Shown here: in pieces, positions 34,790 through 43,112 of the stretch | How the letters are laid out: every line of letters begins with the position of its first letter | Numbering within the stretch: position 1 is the first letter of the stretch | Source of the DNA: an uncultured bacterium | GTDB taxonomy: Bacteria; Verrucomicrobiota; Kiritimatiellia; CAIKKV01; CAIJXV01 | DNA: 64,000 nt | Direction: 5' to 3' | Assembly: GCA_903824675.1 (NCBI GenBank) | Contig: CAIJXV010000047.1 | Coordinates: 1-64,000, forward strand | Position numbers and translations under genes: made by a program | Notes under the pieces: generated by a model | Database searches by the model: none | Seen by the model: only the letters and a program-made list of their open reading frames with translations | Told to the model about the DNA's origin: nothing

Positions 34790-35566
34790 TTATTTGGGTG
34801 AGCCACCCGAAATCAAATTGAAAGCGATGGCGCGACTGGGCGGCATCAGTTCCAGGTGATAATGAAGGAACTCTCCAAGCGCGGACCGGAGGATGTTTTG
34901 CTGGCGCGCTGAGCAGACGGTCCTTAAGGCTTGCTGAGGGGTTGGCGCGGCCTCCCAATCCTGAAGAACGGCGAGTACGTCGGGAGTCAGGGTATGACGC
35001 GACTCGGTGTGGCCAGCCGCGCAATCAGCGCAAATGAGACCGCCTTCAACCGCGGAAAAATGTGCGGGACTCGATTGAGACAAGACGGGTTCGGAACAGA
35101 GCGGGCAGGTGGTGAGCCGCGGGGCGAGCCCCATGAGAGCGAGCAAACGTAATTCGAACCAGAAGAGCAAGACGACTTGAAATCGCGCAGTCGGCAAGGA
35201 ATTGAGTGTTGCGCCTAAAAGATCGAATAATTCCGGATGGGGCGAATCAGGTGGACAGAGTCGGGCGGTGAGATCGCAGAGATAAGAAGCGCAGGCGCAA
35301 GCGCCAGGGTCGGATCGAAATTCAAGTCGCAGATCCAGGACAGAGCACTCTTTGAGGATATTCAATCGGGGTGTTTCACGAGGATAATAGAGTAATTCAC
35401 AAGTATAAAATAGATCGCATTGGCCTTGGCTCGTATATTTTGGGCGATAGGCACCTTTGGCCAGGGTCGCAATCCGACCGTGGTTCGGGGTCAGCCAAAC
35501 GGTGATTTGAGAAGTGCGCGAATAAGGCTGGATTCGGAGCACCAAACCCTGAGATTTAACGATCAT
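34790..35566 (-). CDS. recO: DNA repair protein RecO
   Basis: The 258-residue protein has the RecO N-terminal OB fold (MIVKSQGLVLRIQPYSRTSQ; LTPNHGRIATLAKGAYRP), a helical middle, and a C-terminal zinc-finger region with CPLC and CADC. RecO loads RecA onto SSB-coated gaps together with RecR. It is transcribed on the minus strand after an intergenic stretch with a REPIN-like element. Confidence 0.9.
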   Translation of the reverse strand: MIVKSQGLVLRIQPYSRTSQITVWLTPNHGRIATLAKGAYRPKYTSQGQCDLFYTCELLYYPRETPRLNILKECSVLDLRLEFRSDPGACACASYLCDLTARLCPPDSPHPELFDLLGATLNSLPTARFQVVLLFWFELRLLALMGLAPRLTTCPLCSEPVLSQSSPAHFSAVEGGLICADCAAGHTESRHTLTPDVLAVLQDWEAAPTPQQALRTVCSARQQNILRSALGEFLHYHLELMPPSRAIAFNLISGGSPK

Positions 35567-35625
35567 GCACCGGTTCTCCGCTTAAAAAATCAATCGTAGC
35601 GACTCTACTGCGAAGCCGACAGCAT

Positions 35626-35752
35626 TTCGCTCCTCCCTCCCCCCGGCGCGGGGGAGGGTGGGGTGAGGGGAATTCTTTTCGATAAAAAACAGACATTGCT
35701 TGGTCGGTTCCCCCTCTCCCCGGGCCCTCCCCCGCGCTGGGGGGAGGGAGGA
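35626..35752. repeat. REPIN-like palindromic element, copy 2
   Basis: The arms CTCCCTCCCCCCGGCGCGGG and CCCTCCCCCGCGCTGGGGGG, in opposite orientation and separated by about 60 bases of AT-richer spacer, match copy 1 at 24561-24685. Here it lies between recO and ybeY in non-coding DNA (35567-35853), the usual place for such elements. Nothing else was recognised in this gap. Confidence 0.8.
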
Positions 35753-35853
35753 AACAAAAGGGCGAATGATCTTCCACCGTTGGAGGCGGGGTGCCCTCAC
35801 CACGAAATCTTTCGGCCTGGGGGCTGATATCAAAGTGGTTCATGATTACCTGG

Positions 35854-36333
35854 TTATTTTACAGATCGAAAAATCTGAGGTTTCAAAAGACCGGCCGCAC
35901 GGGCGCGTCGAAGCCAGCCCAGTTCGCGCTGCCGCATGGCTCGACGCCGGGCGGGAGTATTGTCGTCGGCCCCGGTGAGATGGTCGAGCCCATGAGCGAG
36001 ATAGAGTGCCAGTTCATGGGTTTCGCCACCCAGACGTGGGCCAACATCGATCGCCTGCTGGACATTTACGATCAAGTCGCCGATGGCGGCTCCAGCGAGA
36101 GCCGGCGGGGGGGCCTCATAGGTGAAGGCGATGACATCCGTGGTGACATCCTGTTTCCAATACCGTTGCTTCAGCGGGCGTATATGTTCATGATCGACCA
36201 GGGTCAGAGTAATTTCAATAGGGCGGAGCTTGCCTGGGGCAAAAGCACAATCCGCAAGGAAGTGTGCCAGGGCGATCAAAGGGGTCCGGCGAATCGACCT
36301 AATTCGCTGACGGTTGAGCAAGATGAATTTCAT
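35854..36333 (-). CDS. ybeY: Endoribonuclease YbeY-like, variant metal site
   Basis: The 159-residue protein has the YbeY core: DVIAFTYEAP, GDLIVNVQQA, then LAHGLDHLTGADD. YbeY is a metal-dependent RNase for 16S rRNA 3' maturation and ribosome quality control. The standard site is HGxLHLxGYDH with three His; here the third His position reads Asp (HGLDHLTGADD). Whether Asp can bind the metal is unclear. It overlaps the end of the upstream HD phosphohydrolase gene by 35 bases; YbeY and PgpH-type genes are commonly neighbours. Confidence 0.85.
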   Translation of the reverse strand: MKFILLNRQRIRSIRRTPLIALAHFLADCAFAPGKLRPIEITLTLVDHEHIRPLKQRYWKQDVTTDVIAFTYEAPPPALAGAAIGDLIVNVQQAIDVGPRLGGETHELALYLAHGLDHLTGADDNTPARRRAMRQRELGWLRRARAAGLLKPQIFRSVK

Positions 36334-37861
36334 CTTTGGGATAGGCGATTCGGCTGTGGAACATGCTGGTGAGGGTGAAAATGAAGGATTCGCGCAGGCG
36401 GTTGAGCTCGGCCAGGGTCAGTCCGCACTCGTCGAATTGACCGTCCAGCAATTTCCCCCGAATGAGGTCTGAAATCAGGTCGCGAATATGGCCTGGGGTG
36501 GGTTTGGCGAGGGACCGGGAAGCGGCCTCGACCGCATCGGCGATCATGACGATGGCGGCTTCGCGAAATTGGGGTTTGGGGCCGGGGTAGCGAAAATCGC
36601 TTTCATTAACGGGAGTGGCGGAACCGGGAAAACCGGGGCGCCCCTCCCGTTTTTTGTCGATTTCATTCTGGACTTTGGCTTTATGGAGAAAGAAGGCAAC
36701 CGGTCCGGTTCCGTGGTGTTGCTTAATAATGTCAGTGACGGCTCGGGGCAGTTTGCAGAGGAGTGCGAGGCTGACTCCTTCCTTGACATGGGACGTGATG
36801 AGTAACGCGCTCATATGGGGCGAAAATTCATCGTGGGGGTTTTCTTGGGCCTGCATATTTTCGGTATACAGGCCCGCCTTACCGAGTTTGCCGATATCAT
36901 GATAATAGGCTCCAGTTTGGGCAAGGAGGCTATTGGCGCCAATCGCTTGGGCCGCGGATTGGGCCAGGTTGGCAACCACCAAACAATGGTGATAGGTCCC
37001 GGGGGCTTCGATCGCCAGCCGTTGAAGAAGGGGGTTTCCCAGATCCGCCAAGTCGGACAAAGTGATGGGAGAAGAGAGGTCGAAGACCGATTCGAGCAAG
37101 GGGAGGAGCAGGGCAGCCGCTATGGCTGTGAACAAACCATTGGCCAAACAAAGGACGGCCTGCAACAAGAGGGTGGAGGGGGATCCGTCCGTGGCAATAT
37201 TTTGTGCCACGGCACCGTAGATCAACGCCAAGCCGGATAAAAGACCGATTTTCAGCAAATGATTGCGGCGACGCACCCGTCGGGTAAGACTGACGATCAT
37301 TCCGGTTTGCAGCAGACCGAATAGAAGCACCATGAAATGGTTGCCGGTCAATAGCGCGGCAACGCAAGCCGTCCACAGACCCAGAACGAGAGCCGCTGAG
37401 GGACTGAGAAGCAGAACCGCCAACAGGGGAGCCAATCCCAAGGGGAAAAGAAAGATCAGACTGTCGTGAGCGAGGAGTGGAGGCCAGAGAACACCCGCCA
37501 AAGGAATAAGTCGGATGGGAATCAGGGTCAAAACCGCTAGAATAATCAGGAGCAAGATGGATTGTTGTCGTGAGCGAAAAGCAGGAGACGTCAGGGCGCG
37601 GAGGAAGGTGGCGCCGATCATCAGGGTGATGATCATCAGAAAGGCATCACCGAAGATGGCCAGCGCGGCGTTCCAAGTGACAGGAAAATGATGGCCATCT
37701 TTGAGTAGTAGAACAGAAAATCCGGCAAGAAAGGCGAGAAATAAAGAACTCCGGGGTTGACGCCAACCTTGCTGGGTGGCATCGGTTTGGAGGGAACGAC
37801 CGGCTTCCTTCAATTCGAGGCGCGCTTTTTGCAGGCGTAATTTGGAAATCCAGTCGTTCAT
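36299..37861 (-). CDS. PgpH/YqfF-type membrane HD phosphohydrolase
   Basis: The 520-residue protein begins with a cytosolic stretch, then about seven membrane helices (residues 35-270), and ends with an HD domain. That domain shows HHCLVVANLAQSA, AYYHDIGKLG, HMSALLITSHVKEG and IIKQHHGTG, carrying the paired metal His/Asp residues. Family members (7TM-HD) degrade cyclic di-AMP. The usual large extracytoplasmic 7TMR-HDED domain seems to be missing, so it is shorter than Bacillus or Listeria PgpH (about 710). It forms a unit with ybeY and is divergent from holA. Confidence 0.85.
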   Translation of the reverse strand: MNDWISKLRLQKARLELKEAGRSLQTDATQQGWRQPRSSLFLAFLAGFSVLLLKDGHHFPVTWNAALAIFGDAFLMIITLMIGATFLRALTSPAFRSRQQSILLLIILAVLTLIPIRLIPLAGVLWPPLLAHDSLIFLFPLGLAPLLAVLLLSPSAALVLGLWTACVAALLTGNHFMVLLFGLLQTGMIVSLTRRVRRRNHLLKIGLLSGLALIYGAVAQNIATDGSPSTLLLQAVLCLANGLFTAIAAALLLPLLESVFDLSSPITLSDLADLGNPLLQRLAIEAPGTYHHCLVVANLAQSAAQAIGANSLLAQTGAYYHDIGKLGKAGLYTENMQAQENPHDEFSPHMSALLITSHVKEGVSLALLCKLPRAVTDIIKQHHGTGPVAFFLHKAKVQNEIDKKREGRPGFPGSATPVNESDFRYPGPKPQFREAAIVMIADAVEAASRSLAKPTPGHIRDLISDLIRGKLLDGQFDECGLTLAELNRLRESFIFTLTSMFHSRIAYPKDEIHLAQPSAN

Positions 37862-37935
37862 AAACCCCAGCGTGACAATCGGGTTAGAATGTGATATCTA
37901 CCCATATTATCGCTTCACTTGGAGGCTGGCAAGGG

Positions 37936-39075
37936 ATGAATCAAAGGTTGGCATCGGTTTATATCTACTATGGCGACGACGAATTTCCGGTGACTACCCG
38001 GGCGCATGAACAGGTTGATGCCTTGGTCCCGGAAGCCGAGCGAATGATGAGCCTGGAGACACTCGATGGCCGAGCTGATTCGACCGAAGCGGCATTGCGA
38101 ATATTACGCCAGACTCTGTCGGCGTTGAAAACCAGTGGTTTTTTCGGTGGACGGCGGGTTGTCTGGCTCAAGGATACCAACTTATTTTCTGATCGAGCGG
38201 GAGGCTGGTCGGAAGAGGTAAAAGCGCTGATCCAGGAAGTCACCACCCTGATTGAGGCGGGACTGCCCGAGAGTCACACCTTGGTAGTGACCGCGCCGAA
38301 AATTGACGGACGGCAAAAATTCCTCAAGGTTTGCAAAGCCATCGGCAAGGTTGAAGAATTCGCGATGCCCGAAAAAAGCTGGGCAGCCGACCAGCAGGCG
38401 CTTCCTCGGATCCGGGATGCTTTTCGGGCGGAGGGATTGACGGCGGCTGAAGATGTAACGGCCGTTTTTCTTGAAAAAGTTGGGGTGGATTCCCGCCAGA
38501 TTGCGAATGAAGTCGCGAAACTGGTTTTGTGGATGGATTCTCGAAAAACGGTTACTTTGGCGGATATCGAAGCGGTTACGGTGGCGAGTCGGGGACGAAT
38601 GGCGTGGGATTGGACCGAAGCGGTGATGGAGCGCAAAACAAGTCGGGCACTGATACTGTTGCGCCAATTACTGGCTCAAAAAACATCGGAAGTATGGATG
38701 ATTTCATTGTTGGCCGATCGGATCAATGAATTGCTGATATTTCGCGAAGCCTTGGATCGGAAGTGGGCCATATTACAACCGGGTCAGCGGGGGGGGCTCC
38801 AGTGGCAATCATTGGCCCCGGCAGTGGAAACAGCTTTAGCGGGCGATGTTGTGAAGGATCCGCGCAAAATGCATCCCTATCGCGCGGGTTTGTTGGCCCG
38901 GCAGGCGGGGGAATGGACACGGCGCGATTTGGAACGAGCCCGGCGCGAGGCTTTAGGGGTTTATGAACAACTTTTATCCGGCGGTTTGGGGGCTGAACTA
39001 TTGCTCTCTTTTTTGACCTTGCGCATTGGACGGCTTGCCGTCGGAGTCAACGTCGGTTCAGCCGTATCCCGGTAA
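37936..39075 (+). CDS. holA: DNA polymerase III delta subunit
   Basis: The 379-residue protein (ATG at 37936; an upstream in-frame ATG adds 15 unconserved residues) fits HolA. It has YIYYGDDEFPV near the N-terminus, FFGGRRVVWLKDTNLF, VTAPKIDGRQKFLKVCKAIG, QIANEVAKLVLWMD, and a helical collar domain with MAWDWTEAVMERK. Delta opens the beta clamp within the clamp loader. The Walker region is degenerate, as is normal for delta. It precedes the kinase gene by 11 bases. Confidence 0.88.
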   Translation: MNQRLASVYIYYGDDEFPVTTRAHEQVDALVPEAERMMSLETLDGRADSTEAALRILRQTLSALKTSGFFGGRRVVWLKDTNLFSDRAGGWSEEVKALIQEVTTLIEAGLPESHTLVVTAPKIDGRQKFLKVCKAIGKVEEFAMPEKSWAADQQALPRIRDAFRAEGLTAAEDVTAVFLEKVGVDSRQIANEVAKLVLWMDSRKTVTLADIEAVTVASRGRMAWDWTEAVMERKTSRALILLRQLLAQKTSEVWMISLLADRINELLIFREALDRKWAILQPGQRGGLQWQSLAPAVETALAGDVVKDPRKMHPYRAGLLARQAGEWTRRDLERARREALGVYEQLLSGGLGAELLLSFLTLRIGRLAVGVNVGSAVSR

Positions 39076-39086
39076 AGGATTGAGCG

Positions 39087-40058
39087 ATGGCAGACAAACA
39101 GACCCTCTTTAAAAAAATAACTTCCGCGACTAAATTGGAAGGGAACAAGCCGGCTCGCCGGCCGATTCTATTCAAAAAGCCCCAGCTTCGAATCCGGCGG
39201 GGGAGGGCTTCGGCCGCGATCAAGGCCGGAACCCCACCTCGCGAAAAGACGGTCCTTGATTTTTTCGCAGACCCAAATCAAACCCGATATGAAATGTTGG
39301 GAGTCGTGGGGGAAGGGGGGATGGGCCAGGTTTATACGGCTCGGGACCGGATGTTGAACTTGACGGTGGCCCTGAAGTTTTTGCCGCCGCATCTGGTTGA
39401 AAAAACAGAAGCGCTGGAGGCGTTCAAAAACGAAGCCCGGATCGTGATGCAATTGTCGCATCAAAATATCGTCAAGTTGCACAATCTTGAAAGCGGGTCC
39501 GCCGGGTTATTTCTGATCATGGAATACGTCGATGGCCGTGATTTTCGCGCTATTCTCAAGGATCTGGGCCGGCTAAGTCTGGGTAGCGTGGTTCAGATTG
39601 TCCGTTCCTGCGCGAAGGCCTTGGATTATGCCCATAGCCGATCGGTGTTGCATAAGGACTTGAAGCCGGCCAATCTGATGTTGGACAAAGAGTCTTGCCT
39701 GAAAATAGTTGATTTTGGGATTGCCGGCCAGATTACGGGTGCGGATGAAATGGGGGGCGACTATTTGGAAGGGACCATTCCCTATATCAGCCCCGAGCAG
39801 ATCGAGGGGCTACCTTTGGATCAGCGGTGTGATGTATATTCGTTGGGCGCGGTCATCTACGAACTCCTTTCCGGTCGACCGGTGTTTTCGCCGCAGACGG
39901 CTCCAGAGGAGTTGTTGGAATTGGATCCGGAGCTGATTCCGGGATTGAATGACGGCATCATGCAAGCTTTGCTGAAAGCCTTGGCGAAAGATCGGGATGT
40001 TCGCTGGCGATCGGCCGGCGATTTTTACCAGGCTCTTTCGTCTGCCCATTTGGAATAA
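39087..40058 (+). CDS. Serine/threonine protein kinase with HKD catalytic loop
   Basis: The 323-residue soluble kinase has a basic N-terminal extension of about 60 residues, then a glycine-rich loop (VVGEGGMGQVY), Lys97 in VALKFL, the catalytic loop HKDLKPANLM (His189-Lys190-Asp191, so the Arg of HRD is Lys), DFG (209-211) and YISPEQ for substrate binding. The kinase domain runs to the C-terminus with no membrane segment or sensor domain. It is a eukaryotic-like (PknB-type) kinase. Lys in place of the HRD Arg suggests it may not need activation-loop phosphorylation; this is inference. It sits behind holA; its substrate is unknown. Confidence 0.88.
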   Translation: MADKQTLFKKITSATKLEGNKPARRPILFKKPQLRIRRGRASAAIKAGTPPREKTVLDFFADPNQTRYEMLGVVGEGGMGQVYTARDRMLNLTVALKFLPPHLVEKTEALEAFKNEARIVMQLSHQNIVKLHNLESGSAGLFLIMEYVDGRDFRAILKDLGRLSLGSVVQIVRSCAKALDYAHSRSVLHKDLKPANLMLDKESCLKIVDFGIAGQITGADEMGGDYLEGTIPYISPEQIEGLPLDQRCDVYSLGAVIYELLSGRPVFSPQTAPEELLELDPELIPGLNDGIMQALLKALAKDRDVRWRSAGDFYQALSSAHLE

Positions 40059-40105
40059 AAAATTTTTCGGTGGCGGTCAGACAAAAATATGGCATTCTAC
40101 AGGGC

Positions 40106-40567
40106 ATGAACGCCCCACTTAAACGCCCGGGCTGGGATGTCTATTTCATGGACATCGCGCACGTGGTCAAAACGCGCAGTAATTGCAGTCGGCGACAGGT
40201 TGCCGCGGTGATCGTGAGGGACCACCGCATCATTTCCACCGGATACAATGGCACTCCCCGGGGGATTCGCAATTGCGCGGAAGGCGGCTGTCCCCGATGC
40301 GCCGGTACGGCGCCCTCAGGGAGTGATCTGGATGAATGCATCTGTTGCCACGCCGAAGAAAATGCGATCACCCAATCCGCTTACCATGGGATTGCCCTGC
40401 AAGGCGCCGTGATATACAGCACCATGAGCCCTTGTCTGACCTGTGCCAAGATGATCATCAATTCCGGGATCCGCGAGGTGATTTACGAAGAAGAGTACTG
40501 CTTCAACGAGCAGACGCGAAAGCTGTTACATGAGGGCGAAGTCCGGTTCAGGCATTTGATCCGGTAG
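40106..40567 (+). CDS. dCMP deaminase family protein (ComEB-like)
   Basis: The 153-residue protein has the zinc deaminase motifs HAEENAI and MSPCLTCAKMI, and an extra zinc-type stretch with CAEGGCPRC, as in dCMP deaminases, which convert dCMP to dUMP for thymidylate supply. The ATG at 40106 places the conserved PGWDVYFMDIAHVVKTRSNC at the N-terminus; an in-frame ATG at 40070 would add 12 residues. It overlaps the convergent lipB gene by 20 bases at the 3' ends. Confidence 0.88.
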   Translation: MNAPLKRPGWDVYFMDIAHVVKTRSNCSRRQVAAVIVRDHRIISTGYNGTPRGIRNCAEGGCPRCAGTAPSGSDLDECICCHAEENAITQSAYHGIALQGAVIYSTMSPCLTCAKMIINSGIREVIYEEEYCFNEQTRKLLHEGEVRFRHLIR

Positions 40568-41252
40568 GAGCGGGCCAGGTATCTTCAAGGGGTCGGGGAA
40601 CGCAGGTCCGTCCGAAGATATGTTCGCAGTGGGCCATTGCGCGGGTGCGAACGGTCTCCACTGACGGACTCCCGTCGCCCAACAGGGCGCGGAAGGACGT
40701 CACGGGTTCATGCGCCAGTCCACAGGGTACGATCAAGTCGAAGAGTTTTAGATCCAGATCGATATTGAGACTCAGTCCGTGAAAAGAGACCCAGTGGCGG
40801 AAGCGCACCCCGATCGCTCCCAACTTGCCGCATTCGGTCCAGATCCCGGTTAATCCCTTGCGGCGAAAAGCCGTCAGGCCGAAATCGGCGGCGATTCGGA
40901 TACCGAGTTCCTCCAATCGATGGACATGGTCCCCTGCCGATGCTGCAGCACCGGAGAGCTTGAGAATGGGATAGATCACCAATTGGCCTGGGGCATGGAG
41001 GGTGACTTCTCCCCCGCGGGAAGAGGGAACCCGGTCGATACCGAGGGCCTCGAGTTGGGCTGCGGGAATGCGAACATGTTCGTCGCGTCCGCGCATCCCC
41101 AGAGTGATGACCGGGGTGTGCTCTAGAAAAAAGAAGGCGTCGCCCGTTCGATTTTCAACGCGGGCGGCGACCCAGGCTTCCATGGCGGCCAGTGCAGGGG
41201 CATAGGCGAGGGGCCGTTTGAAATAATAACCGGGAATGAGGGGAGCGCGCAT
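40548..41252 (-). CDS. lipB: Octanoyltransferase LipB
   Basis: The 234-residue protein shows the LipB motifs SSRGGEVTLHAPGQLVIYPI, GKLGAIGVRFRHWVSFHGLS (catalytic Lys) and DLIVPCGL (nucleophile Cys). LipB moves octanoyl from acyl carrier protein to lipoyl domains. It is the last gene of a minus-strand unit (crcB, DUF190, ispA, lipB), beginning three bases after the ispA stop, and ends inside the dCMP deaminase gene. Confidence 0.92.
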   Translation of the reverse strand: MRAPLIPGYYFKRPLAYAPALAAMEAWVAARVENRTGDAFFFLEHTPVITLGMRGRDEHVRIPAAQLEALGIDRVPSSRGGEVTLHAPGQLVIYPILKLSGAAASAGDHVHRLEELGIRIAADFGLTAFRRKGLTGIWTECGKLGAIGVRFRHWVSFHGLSLNIDLDLKLFDLIVPCGLAHEPVTSFRALLGDGSPSVETVRTRAMAHCEHIFGRTCVPRPLEDTWPAPTGSNA

Positions 41253-41255
41253 GAT

Positions 41256-42167
41256 TCAATTTTTTCGGGCGATGGCATATCGCGCGAAGGCCTGCAGCGG
41301 TTCCACGGGCCCCGGAAATGCCGCGAGGGCAGAGCAGGCTTCGGCCGTAAGCGTTTCTGCGCGCCGTTGGGCGACTTCCAGACCAAAAACCCGGACATAG
41401 GTCATTTTTGAACGTTCACGGTCGGACCCGGTAGCTTTCCCGAGTTTTTCAGGGGTGGAGGTTTCATTGAGGAGATCATCGGCGATTTGGAAGGCCAGGC
41501 CGGCGGCCTCACCATACCGGGCAAGGGCCGCGAGGTGGTCGTCGTCAGCCCCTGCAGAGAGTCCGCCGAGAAGAACGGAGGCACGGAGAAGGGCTGCGGT
41601 TTTAAGGCGATGAATGGACTCGACGCGGGCGGCGGAGGGGGCGGCGCCTTCGGCGGCGAGATCTTCAATCTGTCCGGCAATGACGCCGCGATGACCGGCG
41701 GCTTCGGCGAGGGTCCGGACGAGATCGGCGGGCGTGCGGGGGGGCTGGGGTTGACTGCGGGCAAGCCATTCGAAGGTGAGGGTCAGAAGGGCGTCGCCTG
41801 CAAGGAGTGCGTTGGCTTCGCCAAAGACCTTGTGGCTGGTGGGCCGCCCCCGCCTCAAATCGTCGTCATCCATGCAAGGCAAGTCGTCGTGAATCAGGGT
41901 GTAAGTGTGGAGAATTTCGACCGCGAGGGCCGGCAGAAGGGCGGTGTTGGTTGGTGCGCCGCACGCCTCGCAAGCGGCCAAACAAAGAAGAGGACGCAGG
42001 CGTTTGCCGCCGGCGAGAACGCTATAGCGCATGGCTTTGTGGAGTATTTCCGGCGATTCGTCTTCCGGCGGAAGGTGGGCGGACAAGGCTGTGTCCACGG
42101 TCTGTCGGCGCATGGCACAGTAGGCGTCGAAGTCAAAAGGCAAAAGAGGGGTGATGGAAGGGGTCAT
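41256..42167 (-). CDS. ispA: Polyprenyl (farnesyl/geranylgeranyl) diphosphate synthase
   Basis: The 303-residue protein is an IspA-type trans-prenyltransferase: GGKRLRPLLCLAACEACG, the first Asp-rich motif DDLPCMDDDDLRRGRPTSHK and the second region FQIADDLLNET, where the third Asp of DDxxD is Asn. It makes C15 or C20 diphosphates for isoprenoid quinones and carriers. It overlaps the upstream DUF190 gene by four bases. Confidence 0.9.
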   Translation of the reverse strand: MTPSITPLLPFDFDAYCAMRRQTVDTALSAHLPPEDESPEILHKAMRYSVLAGGKRLRPLLCLAACEACGAPTNTALLPALAVEILHTYTLIHDDLPCMDDDDLRRGRPTSHKVFGEANALLAGDALLTLTFEWLARSQPQPPRTPADLVRTLAEAAGHRGVIAGQIEDLAAEGAAPSAARVESIHRLKTAALLRASVLLGGLSAGADDDHLAALARYGEAAGLAFQIADDLLNETSTPEKLGKATGSDRERSKMTYVRVFGLEVAQRRAETLTAEACSALAAFPGPVEPLQAFARYAIARKN

Positions 42168-42514
42168 GGTTTACTGCGGCGGTAGAGGAGGATTTCAACC
42201 CGTTCGAGTGTGACCAAGCCGCCTGAGTCTGCCTGCTCGAACAACTCCTTGAGCCGGGGTAAGAAGGCTTCAATTTTTTCGGCGGTATCGGCGATTTCAA
42301 TGATAATGGATAGATCGGCAGAGAGGTCCATGATTTTAGCAGAACGAATTCGGCTGTCGGGTCCATAACCCAGGAGACCCCGCCAGGCGGTCGCTCCCGC
42401 GAGGCCCGCCTGGCGTGCTTCGCGAACGATCACTTCGAAGAGGGCCACATGATGGAGCTTGTCGGATTCTCCGACAAAAATTCGCAGGAGCTTGGCTTCG
42501 CCTTTCAATTCCAT
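42164..42514 (-). CDS. DUF190 family protein
   Basis: The 116-residue protein starting at MELKGEAKLLRIFVGESDKL matches DUF190, a PII-like ferredoxin fold often encoded beside crcB: FEVIVREARQAGLAGATAWRGLLGYG in part, then DLSIIIEIADTAEKI. The start at 42514 fits the family; the longer frame would read back through crcB. Its role with the fluoride channel is not settled. It overlaps crcB by 10 bases. Confidence 0.85.
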   Translation of the reverse strand: MELKGEAKLLRIFVGESDKLHHVALFEVIVREARQAGLAGATAWRGLLGYGPDSRIRSAKIMDLSADLSIIIEIADTAEKIEAFLPRLKELFEQADSGGLVTLERVEILLYRRSKP

Positions 42515-42915
42515 AGGGCACCAGGACCTTTCAGCAGGAGCAGGACAACCAGACAACCGAGACCGAAGGCGAGAAAAGACCCGATGAGAGTCCCGAGCAC
42601 GTAAGCGCCGGCGAGAAACCATTCGGCTGATCGGACGAATTGAACGGTTTCAAACGCAAAGGCCGAGAGGGTTGTGAATCCGCCGCAGAATCCAGTAGCG
42701 AGCAGCAGCCGCACGGCCGGTGGGATCCAGTTGGTTTCAGTTGCGAGTTGGGCGATAATCCCGATCAGGAGGCATCCCAGCAGGTTGGCGCCCAGCGTTC
42801 CCAAGGGAAAGACAATGGACCCTCTTTGGCAGGCGAGGCTGAGTCCATAACGGGCGAGGGCACCGGCGAATCCGCCGAGACCGACCATCAGCGAAAAATA
42901 AAGGGCTTTGGGCAT
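42505..42915 (-). CDS. crcB: Fluoride channel CrcB/FluC
   Basis: The 136-residue protein has four membrane helices with the CrcB motifs GGFAGALARYGLS, GTLGANLLGC and GFCGGFTTLSAFAFE (sodium-site and Phe-box region). It exports fluoride as a dual-topology dimer. I chose MPKALYFSLMVGLGG (42915) because the first helix starts there; the longer frame adds 14 residues. No fluoride riboswitch was recognised upstream. Confidence 0.9.
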   Translation of the reverse strand: MPKALYFSLMVGLGGFAGALARYGLSLACQRGSIVFPLGTLGANLLGCLLIGIIAQLATETNWIPPAVRLLLATGFCGGFTTLSAFAFETVQFVRSAEWFLAGAYVLGTLIGSFLAFGLGCLVVLLLLKGPGALWN

Positions 42916-43037
42916 AAGAACGGAATGCTTTCCAATGGCAGGCAGTATAAAACGCAACGCGATTTATTCAATAATAAAGGTTCCAGCCCCCCCTACCTGG
43001 CGACGTGGTGGTGAGTAACGGTTAGCGGGTCGTATGG

Positions 43038-43063
43038 GGTGATTTCTAATCATAAATTTCACC
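43038..43063. promoter_or_regulatory. Possible operator in the crcB-nagA divergent region
   Basis: GGTGA (43038-43042) and TCACC (43059-43063) form an interrupted near-palindrome, GGTGAtttctaat..aaatTTCACC, about 50 bases before the amino-sugar operon. It could be a regulator site for that operon (for example GntR-like), but only five pairs per arm match. The rest of 42916-43112 shows nothing else distinct. Confidence 0.25.
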
Positions 43064-43112
43064 TTGTGTCGGCGGAAAGGGGGGAGTAGATTCACTTGCG
43101 GAAATTCAGTGT

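Noticed and set aside
41487-42185. 232-codon plus-strand frame opposite the prenyl synthase gene
   Set aside because: Gly-rich shadow frame; the minus strand encodes a complete IspA-type enzyme with both Asp-rich regions.
42916-43020. Fluoride riboswitch upstream of crcB
   Set aside because: The conserved fluoride-motif strings were not found on the minus strand in this stretch.
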